A stretch of 7,525 nucleotides of DNA, from NCBI GenBank assembly GCA_946533615.1, contig CAMNBY010000294.1, positions 1-7,525 on the forward strand, given 5' to 3'. The translations under genes and the position numbers were made by a program. Positions 1 through 6,028 of the stretch are shown piece after piece. The notes under the pieces are model-generated. The model was given only the letters and a program-made list of their open reading frames with translations, was not told the DNA's origin and searched no databases. The first letter of the stretch is position 1; each line of letters begins with the position of its first letter. The DNA comes from an uncultured Clostridia bacterium. Lineage in GTDB: Bacteria > Bacillota > Clostridia > Oscillospirales > Ruminococcaceae.

Positions 1-124
1 GGCGAAGAAGGCGCTCTATACCGGCCACTACGGCGACGGAAAGATCTTCATCTACGATGTGGAGAACGTCATCAAGGTCCGCACGGGCGAGGAAGGCTTC
101 GACGCTTTGCAGGACAGCGAATAA
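1..124 (+). CDS. glnB: Nitrogen regulatory protein PII, C-terminal end (partial)
   Basis: About 40 residues are visible, in the frame starting at base 2 and ending with TAA at 122-124; the 5' part lies outside the window. The residues TGHYGDGKIFIYDVENVIKV, followed by RTGEEG, match the C-terminal signature of PII proteins (typically TGxxGDGKIFV followed by the conserved arginine/TGE segment). PII is a small trimeric sensor that binds ATP/ADP and 2-oxoglutarate and regulates ammonium channels, glutamine synthetase or transcription factors by direct contact. The conserved GDGKIF stretch helps form the nucleotide pocket. The T-loop is not visible, so GlnB, GlnK and NifI types cannot be separated and the symbol is provisional. 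It converges on the ANTAR regulator of the nitrogen operon, placing a nitrogen sensor beside the pathway it would be expected to monitor. Confidence 0.9.
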   Translation, partial: AKKALYTGHYGDGKIFIYDVENVIKVRTGEEGFDALQDSE

Positions 125-126
125 AA

Positions 127-158
127 AAAGCGCATCTCTTTTCGGGGAGATGCGCTTT
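127..158. terminator. Bidirectional intrinsic terminator between convergent genes
   Basis: A perfect 12-bp stem (127-138 with 147-158, arms AAAGCGCATCTC and GAGATGCGCTTT) encloses an 8-nt loop. On the minus strand the stem runs into a U-tract, the complement of the seven A's at 123-129, giving a strong rho-independent terminator for the seven-gene operon. On the plus strand it is followed by a moderately T-rich stretch (156-172) and lies 2 nt after the PII stop codon. It therefore probably ends both transcripts. Confidence 0.88.
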
Positions 159-170
159 CTGTTTGCTGTT

Positions 171-749
171 TTACCTGCCTATTATCTCTTCGGCGATGGC
201 ACGCTTGGTCACGCAGCGATCCATGGCAAGCTTTTCGATGTGCTTGTGCGCCTGCTCCTCTGTCATGCCCTGCTCCGAGATAAGCACCCACTTAGCTCTG
301 TTCACAAGACGTATCTCGGTCATCTTGTCCTCGAGGGAGACAGACTTCTTTTCAAGCCGCCGCAGCCGCTCGCGTGTGCTTTCGAGCCAGTCGAAGGCCT
401 GCGACACAAGCTGCCGCGAGGACGGCTTCGGCAGGGTGTAAACGCCGTAGGGACAGACCTGCTCGAAGATCTCGGGGTAATACTCGCTTTTCACGAGCAG
501 CAGCACCGCACAGTTCCTTGCCGAGGAACGGTCAATGGCAAGCCTTATGCCGTCATCGTCGGGAAGCGGTGCGTTTATCAGGATAATATCGTATTCCCTG
601 TCAGTGAGCCTGCGCTTTGCAGCGCCAACTCCTGTTTCAAGGTCGCAGTCATAACAGTCCCGTCCGCCGGTAAGAGACAGCAGCGCCTCGTTGAACTTTG
701 GCTGCGCCGACACTATCAGCAGGCTGTAACGCCGCTGTTTCAGTTTCAC
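171..749 (-). CDS. ANTAR-domain RNA-binding antiterminator with pseudo-receiver
   Basis: A 192-residue protein. Residues 8-120 have a response-regulator receiver fold pattern, residues about 122-148 are a charged probable coiled coil, and residues about 140-192 are an ANTAR domain (NRAKWVLISEQGMTEEQAHK, then LAMDRCVTKRAIAEEI). ANTAR proteins bind paired hexaloop hairpins in nascent leader RNA and prevent terminator formation. The receiver is degenerate. The acidic pair after the first strand is Ser14-Ala15, the phospho-acceptor position is Asn59 (LIN-APLP), and only the lysine (Lys108, LPKP) remains, so phosphorylation is unlikely. Start: GTG at 747-749 is preferred because AAGGAGG (758-764) sits 8 nt upstream. 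An in-frame GTG at 768-770 would overlap glnA and lacks that spacing. It is the last gene of the operon, 13 nt after glnA. Its probable targets are the leaders at 7221-7291 and 7453-7504. The family call is secure; the signal it senses is unknown. Confidence 0.88.
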   Translation of the reverse strand: MKLKQRRYSLLIVSAQPKFNEALLSLTGGRDCYDCDLETGVGAAKRRLTDREYDIILINAPLPDDDGIRLAIDRSSARNCAVLLLVKSEYYPEIFEQVCPYGVYTLPKPSSRQLVSQAFDWLESTRERLRRLEKKSVSLEDKMTEIRLVNRAKWVLISEQGMTEEQAHKHIEKLAMDRCVTKRAIAEEIIGR

Positions 750-757
750 AGCACCGA

Positions 758-764
758 CCTCCTT
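758..764 (-). promoter_or_regulatory. Ribosome binding site that fixes the ANTAR start
   Basis: AAGGAGG on the minus strand overlaps the glnA stop codon and lies 8 nt before the GTG at 747-749. It supports that start over the upstream GTG at 768-770 and suggests translational coupling to glnA. Confidence 0.75.
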
Positions 765-1971
765 AATCACAGTAGATGCGGATCACCCGCTCGGGCAGGT
801 GACGGCTGATGAAGCTGCTTTCCCTTGCGGCCTTCTTCGCTTCGGAAAGGCTTGCGGGAAGGGTGTCGAAGCTGTCGGTCACGCTCTTGTCCGCCGAGAA
901 CAGGTCGATGTCCGCCACAGGCGGCAGATAGAGCCCGTTGCTGTAGCCGTAAAGTCCGGCATAGATCAGCAGGGCAAAGGCAAGGTAGGGGTTCGCTGTC
1001 GGGTCGGGAGAGCGCAGCTCCGCCCTCCTGTACTCGCCCTGAGCTGCGGGTATGCGTATCAGCTGAGAGCGGTTCTCGCCCGACCACGAAATGAACCTTG
1101 GCGCCTTGTTCGAGCCGAGCCTTTTATACGACTGCTCGCAGGGGTCAAGAAAGACGGTAAGCGCCCTGATGTGCTCCATTATCCCTGCCATCACCGCAGG
1201 CAGGATAATGTGGTTGCGGTCGTCCTTCACCGAAAGATTGATATGATAGCCGCTGCCGGGTCTGTCCGCAAGGGGCTTGGGCGAAAAGTCCGCGAAGAGG
1301 CCGTTGGCGTGAGCCACTGTCTTGACCACGGTGCGGAAGGCCATTGCATCGTCGGCAGCACGGAGAGCATCGCCGTAGCGGAAGTCGATCTCGTTCTGAC
1401 CGGGGCCTTCCTCGTGGTGAGAGCTCTCGGGAGCAATGCCCATTTTCTCGAGCGTCAGGCAGATCTGGCGGCGTATGTTCTCGCCCTTGTCGTCGGGGGC
1501 TATGTCCATATAGCCTGCGCTGTCGTATGGGATAGTCGTGGGGTTGTCGTGCTCGTCAAGCTTGAAGAGATAGAACTCCAGCTCCGAGCCGAAGGAGAAT
1601 TCGAGCCCTGCTGCCTTTGCCTCCTCCACAGCCCTTATCAGCAGGCTGCGTGTGTCGCACTCAAAGGCCGAGCCGTCGGGGTTTCTGATTGTACAGAACA
1701 GCCTGACCACACGCCCGTGCTCGGGTCTCCACGGAAGCACCGACAGGGTGTTCGGATCGGGGAAAAGCAGCAGGTCGGAGCGTCTCTCGTTTCCGAAGCC
1801 CCTGACCGCCGAGGCATCAAAGCCGATGCCCTGAGCGAAAGCACGTTTCAGCTCCGAGGGCATGATCGAAATATTCTTCTGCCTGCCGTAGACATCGCAG
1901 AAGGCAAGGCGGATAAACTTGACGTCCTCCTCTGCACAGTATTCAAGTATTTCTTCGGGTGTGTAATTCAT
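763..1971 (-). CDS. glnA: Glutamine synthetase, type I, short clostridial form
   Basis: A 402-residue protein that would make glutamine from glutamate, ammonium and ATP, the first half of the GS-GOGAT cycle. The N-terminal beta-grasp is at about 15-95 (DVYGRQKNISI) and the catalytic domain follows. Retained residues are Asp52 (ammonium site), the metal ligands Glu130/Glu132 (GSELEFYLF), Glu187 and Glu194 (HHEEGPGQNE), His243 (GSGYH), the NRSQLIRIP arginines and Glu318 in AELRSPDPTANPYLA. Several positions are unusual. The flap motif VPGYEAP of typical GSI is replaced by GSNKAP, putting Lys289 at or near the catalytic flap glutamate. The usual DNGSGMH is DRPGSGYH. The loop after DASAVRGF lacks the arginine linked to glutamine feedback in Bacillus GS (Asn61 by my alignment). 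The protein ends about 29 residues early, without the last helical segment. The family is certain; full enzymatic competence is likely but not proven. Start: ATG with GGAGGAG (1978-1984) upstream. ANTAR follows after 13 nt. Confidence 0.96.
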   Translation of the reverse strand: MNYTPEEILEYCAEEDVKFIRLAFCDVYGRQKNISIMPSELKRAFAQGIGFDASAVRGFGNERRSDLLLFPDPNTLSVLPWRPEHGRVVRLFCTIRNPDGSAFECDTRSLLIRAVEEAKAAGLEFSFGSELEFYLFKLDEHDNPTTIPYDSAGYMDIAPDDKGENIRRQICLTLEKMGIAPESSHHEEGPGQNEIDFRYGDALRAADDAMAFRTVVKTVAHANGLFADFSPKPLADRPGSGYHINLSVKDDRNHIILPAVMAGIMEHIRALTVFLDPCEQSYKRLGSNKAPRFISWSGENRSQLIRIPAAQGEYRRAELRSPDPTANPYLAFALLIYAGLYGYSNGLYLPPVADIDLFSADKSVTDSFDTLPASLSEAKKAARESSFISRHLPERVIRIYCD

Positions 1972-2124
1972 ATATCTCTCCTCCGTCTTTCGCGGCTCTT
2001 CCTTTCGTCAGAGCCGTCAGTGCTGCAAGTATTGCAGGAACCGCACAAAGCCACCGGGCCCTCCCGGGTCCCGTGGCTCATATACGGATAATAGACTGTT
2101 CTTTATCGGCCGACGATCGGTTGG
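1972..2124 (-). promoter_or_regulatory. Structured gltB3-like/glnA intergenic region
   Basis: This 153-nt gap is the only sizeable one inside the operon. Read on the minus strand it contains three successive hairpins: a GC-rich one at 2049-2078, a 6-bp stem with a 3-nt loop at 2023-2037, and a 7-bp stem at 1993-2016 lying just before the glnA ribosome site (1978-1984). I see no consensus promoter: TATTAT is present on the minus strand near 2088-2093, but no acceptable -35 box stands 16-18 nt upstream. None of the loops is a clear hexaloop with A1 and G4. Likely roles are mRNA processing or stabilisation, so that glnA is expressed at a different level from the glutamate synthase genes, or attenuation. 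Confidence 0.5.
2049..2078 (-). other. Strong GC-rich hairpin upstream of glnA
   Basis: The arms AGCCAC and GTGGCT close a stem that continues with GGG/CCC and CCC/GGG pairs, interrupted by one bulged base on each side, around a 4-nt loop. This gives about 12 bp. No real U-tract follows on either strand (minus strand: TTTGTGCGG), so it is not a normal intrinsic terminator. It could be a 3'-stabilising or processing hairpin. Confidence 0.6.
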
Positions 2125-2844
2125 CTAATTAGCCACATACATCTGCCTGTAGGGGTTGCGGCTGTCAGGCATCACGACCGTATAGGTGTGGTCGAGCAGC
2201 TCGGATAAGTCGCGGCCGAAGTAGAAGCAGAACCGCCTGAGATAATGGGCGATCTCTTCAAGCTCGGCGCTGTCGGCGGTGTGGGTGTGTACCTGATGCG
2301 GAAAGTGTATCCCCTTGCAGTCGGAGCGAAGGAACATCTTGCCTCCGTGCATTCCCGTCGAGGGGAAGTTGCCGACGATCGGTCTGTCGCTGTCCGTCAG
2401 GCCGAGGACAATGATCGTGCCGCCTGCCTGATATTCACCCAGAAAGCTGCCTGCCCTGCCGCCGATAACAAGCGCGGGCTGCTTGTCCTTGTAGGCCTTC
2501 ATGTGTATGCCTGCGCGGTAGCCTGCATCGCCCTGAACGTAGATGCGGCCGCCTCTCATGGCGTAGCCCACTGCATCTCCCACGTTGCCGTGGATAACGA
2601 TAGTACCGTCGTTCATGGTGTCGCCCACGGCGTCCTGAGCGTTGCCCATGACCTCGATCTTGGCTCCGTTAAGATAAGCCCCGAGGGCGTTGCCGGGAAT
2701 GCCGCTGACCGTTACGGTCTTGTCGGATATGCCTGCTGCAAGGAACCGCTGCCCAAGGCAATCGGTGACTGTGCAGCTGCCCCGTGCCTGACGGAGAGTC
2801 TCGTTGAGCTCCCGGTAGTCGAGGCCTGTCGCATTGATATTCAT
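2125..2844 (-). CDS. Glutamate synthase GXGXG domain protein (GltB C-terminal domain, stand-alone)
   Basis: A 239-residue protein corresponding to the C-terminal right-handed beta-helix domain of the glutamate synthase large subunit, encoded separately as in archaeal-type enzymes (rhizobial GlxC is comparable). About five repeat units carry the glycine pattern: GNALGAYLNG (51-60), GNAQDAVGDTMNDG (67-80), GNVGDAVGYAMRGG (87-99), GDAGYRAG (105-112) and GGRAGSFLGEYQAGG (128-142). The domain is structural and braces the amidotransferase and synthase domains that make the ammonia tunnel. Related GXGXG domains occur in formylmethanofuran dehydrogenase subunit C, but the neighbouring amidotransferase and synthase genes settle the assignment. 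A C-terminal tail (about 150-239, rich in His and Tyr) resembles the extra segment of archaeal versions. The start ATG shares one base with the upstream stop codon (TAATG), with GGAGGTG lying 7 nt ahead inside the previous gene, so translation is coupled. Confidence 0.92.
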   Translation of the reverse strand: MNINATGLDYRELNETLRQARGSCTVTDCLGQRFLAAGISDKTVTVSGIPGNALGAYLNGAKIEVMGNAQDAVGDTMNDGTIVIHGNVGDAVGYAMRGGRIYVQGDAGYRAGIHMKAYKDKQPALVIGGRAGSFLGEYQAGGTIIVLGLTDSDRPIVGNFPSTGMHGGKMFLRSDCKGIHFPHQVHTHTADSAELEEIAHYLRRFCFYFGRDLSELLDHTYTVVMPDSRNPYRQMYVAN

Positions 2845-4076
2845 TATACCACACCTCCAAGCTTTTTTCTACGGGTCTCGGGCAAAAATACTGCCAGAGA
2901 CGGAAATTTTTTCAATTTGTCAATATTTTCCTCATCAATGAAGGTCTTCTCGCGGACAAGGGAGGTGTAGATGCCTGCCCTGTTCACGTCGCCGATGACG
3001 ATGAAGCCGCAGAGCCTGCCGTCCTTGACATACAGCCGCCTGATGCCGCCCGTTCTGTCCTCGAAGACCTCGGCGTCGTCGGGGTAGGCGCCTGCCGTGG
3101 CACAGTGCAGCCCGAAGAAGCCGATCGAGTTCATAGGTATCAGGTCGGTAAGGGAGCTGCCGCCGCCTGCCATGTTGATGCCTGCCGTCCTGCCCTGCAT
3201 ATAGGCGTTGGGGAGGATCGCCAGCACCCGCCTGCTGCCCGTGGAGCTGTCAAAGCCCTCGGAGCAGTCGCCGGCAGCGAAGATGTCGGGGACAGAGGTC
3301 TGCATTTTCTCGTCGATGATGACTCCCCTGTTCACCTCGCAGCCTGCCTGGGCGGCAAGGGCTGTCTCGGCTCTGACTCCGACCGCGAGCACCAGTATAT
3401 CAAAGCCGACCTCGGCGCCGCTTTTCATGAAAGCCGTGTTTCTGTCAAAACGCACAGCCGTGTCGCCGAGCATGAAGCTTATGCCGTGCTGCTCGAGATG
3501 CTGCTGCATGACTGCGGCGCAGTCGGTGTCAAGGATAGACGAAAGCACCCTGTCGGCAAGGTCACAGACGGTGATCGAGCCGACGCGCTGCGCGATGCCC
3601 TCTGCGCATTTAAGTCCGATGAGGCCTGCTCCCACGATCAGCACGCGGCTTTCGGGTGTCAGGGCTTTTTCGAGGGCAAGGCTGTCGTCAAGGGTCATGA
3701 AGGTGAAGCGCTTCTTTACGGTCTCGAGCCCCTCGAACTTTGGCACAAAAGGCGAAGAGCCCGTGCAGAGGCAGAGCTTGTCGAAGCTCAGCTTCTGCTT
3801 GTCTGCGAGTGTGACGGTGTGCTTTTTCATATCAAGCTTTGCCGCCCTGCCGAAGATCAGCTTGACCTTGTTTTTCTTGTAAAAATCCTCGGGGCGGTAG
3901 AGCATTCTTTTCAGGTCTGTCCTGCCCTCAAGATAATAGGAGATCAGCGGACGGGAGTAAACGTGATGCTCCTCCGCGGATATGACGGTTATGCTGCTCT
4001 CGCTGTCGCGGCTGCGTATGCCTTCGATGCAGCCGACGGCTGCGGTGCCGTTCCCGATGATAAGATACTCGCTCAT
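2844..4076 (-). CDS. FAD-dependent NAD(P)H oxidoreductase of the glutamate synthase cluster
   Basis: A 410-residue flavoprotein of the pyridine nucleotide-disulfide oxidoreductase fold (NirB N-domain/rubredoxin reductase-like). The first dinucleotide motif GNGTAA (8-13) binds FAD, the second GAGLIG (149-154) binds NAD(P)H, and VPDIFAAGDC (262-271) is the second FAD contact. No redox-active CxxC pair is present, so it should be a simple NAD(P)H-to-iron-sulfur electron carrier. An acidic residue (Asp172) ends the second strand of the NAD domain, which favours NADH over NADPH. It lies between the polyferredoxin and the GXGXG gene, so the expected path is NAD(P)H to FAD to the ferredoxin clusters to glutamate synthase. 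It thus plays the role of the GltD small subunit without being its usual form, since GltD carries its own N-terminal iron-sulfur domain. Start: ATG at 4074-4076 behind AGGTGA is preferred; a GTG at 4083-4085 overlapping the ferredoxin stop codon is possible. Confidence 0.9.
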   Translation of the reverse strand: MSEYLIIGNGTAAVGCIEGIRSRDSESSITVISAEEHHVYSRPLISYYLEGRTDLKRMLYRPEDFYKKNKVKLIFGRAAKLDMKKHTVTLADKQKLSFDKLCLCTGSSPFVPKFEGLETVKKRFTFMTLDDSLALEKALTPESRVLIVGAGLIGLKCAEGIAQRVGSITVCDLADRVLSSILDTDCAAVMQQHLEQHGISFMLGDTAVRFDRNTAFMKSGAEVGFDILVLAVGVRAETALAAQAGCEVNRGVIIDEKMQTSVPDIFAAGDCSEGFDSSTGSRRVLAILPNAYMQGRTAGINMAGGGSSLTDLIPMNSIGFFGLHCATAGAYPDDAEVFEDRTGGIRRLYVKDGRLCGFIVIGDVNRAGIYTSLVREKTFIDEENIDKLKKFPSLAVFLPETRRKKLGGVV

Positions 4077-4081
4077 TTCCC

Positions 4082-4510
4082 TCACCTCTCCTCATAAACT
4101 ATCGCGTTGTTCGGGCAGCCCGCCACACAGGCAGGAGCCCCGCAGCTGTTCTGCATACAAAGCTCGCACTTCTGGGCTGCACCTGTCGGCCCCTGAGCAA
4201 CCGCTCCGTAGGGGCACACCAGCACACAGGTCAGGCAGCCCACGCATTTTTCCTTGTCGATCTTTATCACGCCGTCCTCGATGCTGATCGCACCGGCAAT
4301 GCAGCTCTTGACGCAGAGGGGGTCCTTGCAGTGGCGGCAGGAAACAGCAAAGTGTATGCCGCTGTCCTCCTCGATATGCACCCTCGGGAAGATCGGCTTG
4401 CCCTTGAGAGCCTTGACCATGTCGTCGAGCCCCGAGTTTGCAAAGGCGCAGTTGTACTCGCAGAGGTGACAGCCGAGGCACCATTCTTCATTTACATATA
4501 CTCTTTTCAT
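4082..4510 (-). CDS. Four-cluster [4Fe-4S] polyferredoxin (electron-transfer subunit)
   Basis: A 142-residue ferredoxin of the DmsB/HycB/CooF type with four cysteine groups: Cys11-14-17-21, Cys58-61-66-70, Cys89-92-95-99 followed by Pro100, and Cys115-118-128-132 with an additional Cys123. These can hold four cubane clusters, in this family usually ligated by cysteines from paired motifs. There is no signal peptide or twin-arginine leader, so it is cytoplasmic. It lies between the synthase domain, which has its own fused ferredoxin domain, and the FAD oxidoreductase. It probably passes electrons from the flavoprotein, and perhaps from cellular ferredoxin, to the synthase subunit. GAGGAGG lies 7 nt before the ATG, the previous gene ends 12 nt upstream, and the stop codon is only 5 nt from the oxidoreductase start. 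Confidence 0.92.
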   Translation of the reverse strand: MKRVYVNEEWCLGCHLCEYNCAFANSGLDDMVKALKGKPIFPRVHIEEDSGIHFAVSCRHCKDPLCVKSCIAGAISIEDGVIKIDKEKCVGCLTCVLVCPYGAVAQGPTGAAQKCELCMQNSCGAPACVAGCPNNAIVYEER

Positions 4511-4522
4511 CTTAATGCCTCC

Positions 4523-6028
4523 TCATTCGCCTGCGTGGGAGATCCCGAGGATCTCCAGCTCCTTCTCAGTAAGACCCACGCCCCTGAGCATCAGCCTGTT
4601 TCCGCGCAAGCTCTCGATGGAGTTGATGCCCATGCCGCCCATGAGCTCCTTGATCTCGTGGCGCCAGGCGTCCATAAGGTTCACCAGCCTGCGCGAACCG
4701 ATGTCGGGATTAAGGCGCTTCACAAGGTCTGGGCGCTGGGTCGCTATGCCCCAGTTGCACTTGCCGCTCTGGCAGGTGCGGCAGAGATGACAGCCAAGCG
4801 CCAGCAGTGCCGCCGTTGCAACGTAAACCGCATCGGCGCCGAGAGCGACGGCCTTGACCACATCTGCCGCGGAGCGGACACTTCCGCCGACAACAAGTGA
4901 AACGTTATTGCGTATGCCCTCGTCACGCAGGCGCTGGTCAACAGCCGCAAGCGCAAGCTCGATAGGAATACCCACATTGTCGCGGATACGGGTCGGAGCT
5001 GCGCCCGTGCCGCCGCGGAAGCCGTCGATAGCGATTATATCCGCGCCGCTTCTTGCGATGCCGCTGGCGATCGCCGCGATGTTATGCACAGCCGCGACCT
5101 TGACGATCACGGGCTTTTTGTACTCGGTCGCTTCCTTCAGCGAGAACACCAGCTGGCGCAGATCCTCGATGGAATAAATATCGTGATGCGGCGCAGGCGA
5201 GATCGCGTCGGAGCCCTCTGGTATCATTCGGGTGCGGGATATATCCCCGACGATCTTTGTTCCGGGGAGATGTCCGCCGATGCCCGGCTTTGCGCCCTGA
5301 CCCATCTTGATCTCTACAGCGGCGGCGGCCTCAAGGTAATTCTTGTGAACTCCGAAGCGTCCCGACGCGACCTGTACCACGGTGTTCGGCCCGTAAACGT
5401 AGAAGTCTTCGTGGAGGCCGCCCTCGCCTGTGTTGTAGCAGATGCCCAGCTCGGTCGCAGCCCTTGCGAGCGAGGCGTGGGCGTTGTAGCTTATAGAGCC
5501 GTAACTCATAGCCGAGAACATCACGGGCATCGAGAGCTCGAGCTGCGGGGCAATATCGGTGATAAGATTTCCCTCGCTGTCGCGGCGGACCTTATCGGGC
5601 TTCTTACCGAGGAACACTCTTGTCTCCATCGGCTCGCGCAGCGGGTCGATAGGCGGATTTGTTACCTGTGAGGCGTTTATCAGTATCCTGTCCCAGTAGA
5701 CAGGGAGCGGCTTTGGATTACCCATCGAGGAAAGCAGCACACCGCCGCTGTTGGCCTGCTTGTAGATCTCCTTGATCGTCTCGTCCGACCAGTTGGCGTT
5801 TTCGCGCAGGCGGCAGTCGCTTTTCACTATCTTCAGCGCACGGGTGGGACACAGCGACACGCAGCGCTGACAGTTCACACACTTTGTCTCGTCCGAGAGC
5901 ATAAGACCAAGCTCCGGATCAAAGCGGTGCACCTCGTTGGCACACTGACGCTCACAGACGCGGCAGGAGATGCACCTGTCCTTGTTTCTCTCTACCTCAA
6001 ATTCGGGATATATAAAATGATCTCTCAT
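4523..6028 (-). CDS. Glutamate synthase FMN/3Fe-4S domain with N-terminal ferredoxin domain
   Basis: A 501-residue protein holding the synthase active site, where 2-oxoglutarate plus channelled ammonia are reduced to glutamate. The N-terminus carries two [4Fe-4S] motifs, Cys19-22-25-29 and Cys50-53-56-60 followed by Pro61. The FMN-binding TIM barrel starts near 168 (PVMFSAMSYGSIS), with TGEGG at 200-204, a KPGIGGHLPG loop, GSDAISPAPHHDI, and the GFRGGTGAAP and VVGGSVRSAADV strands. The [3Fe-4S] ligands Cys413, Cys419 and Cys424 keep the family's C-x5-C-x4-C spacing, in GCHLCRTCQSGKC before GIATQ. The length fits the archaeal-type stand-alone synthase domain (rhizobial GlxD is comparable), as opposed to the roughly 1500-residue bacterial GltB. 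The ATG overlaps the stop codon of the amidotransferase gene by one base (TGATG), so the two should be co-translated in equal amounts. Confidence 0.96.
   Translation of the reverse strand: MRDHFIYPEFEVERNKDRCISCRVCERQCANEVHRFDPELGLMLSDETKCVNCQRCVSLCPTRALKIVKSDCRLRENANWSDETIKEIYKQANSGGVLLSSMGNPKPLPVYWDRILINASQVTNPPIDPLREPMETRVFLGKKPDKVRRDSEGNLITDIAPQLELSMPVMFSAMSYGSISYNAHASLARAATELGICYNTGEGGLHEDFYVYGPNTVVQVASGRFGVHKNYLEAAAAVEIKMGQGAKPGIGGHLPGTKIVGDISRTRMIPEGSDAISPAPHHDIYSIEDLRQLVFSLKEATEYKKPVIVKVAAVHNIAAIASGIARSGADIIAIDGFRGGTGAAPTRIRDNVGIPIELALAAVDQRLRDEGIRNNVSLVVGGSVRSAADVVKAVALGADAVYVATAALLALGCHLCRTCQSGKCNWGIATQRPDLVKRLNPDIGSRRLVNLMDAWRHEIKELMGGMGINSIESLRGNRLMLRGVGLTEKELEILGISHAGE

Noticed and set aside
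750..770. Upstream GTG start for the ANTAR protein at 768-770
   Set aside because: It would overlap the glnA stop and has no well-spaced ribosome site, while the GTG at 747-749 has AAGGAGG 8 nt ahead. It is not excluded absolutely.
2049..2078. Intrinsic terminator between the GXGXG gene and glnA
   Set aside because: The stem is strong but neither strand has a U-tract after it, and glnA has no visible promoter of its own, so read-through must be normal.
799..2091. A 430-codon open frame on the plus strand opposite glnA
   Set aside because: It is antisense to a gene with full family motifs, shows no recognisable domain, and is explained by the GC-rich third positions of glnA. The same holds for the long plus-strand frames at 3105-4097, 2245-2970 and 5084-5671.
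1972..2124. Glutamine riboswitch or ANTAR site directly before glnA
   Set aside because: I could not match the known glutamine riboswitch layout, and none of the three hairpins shows a hexaloop with A1 and G4.
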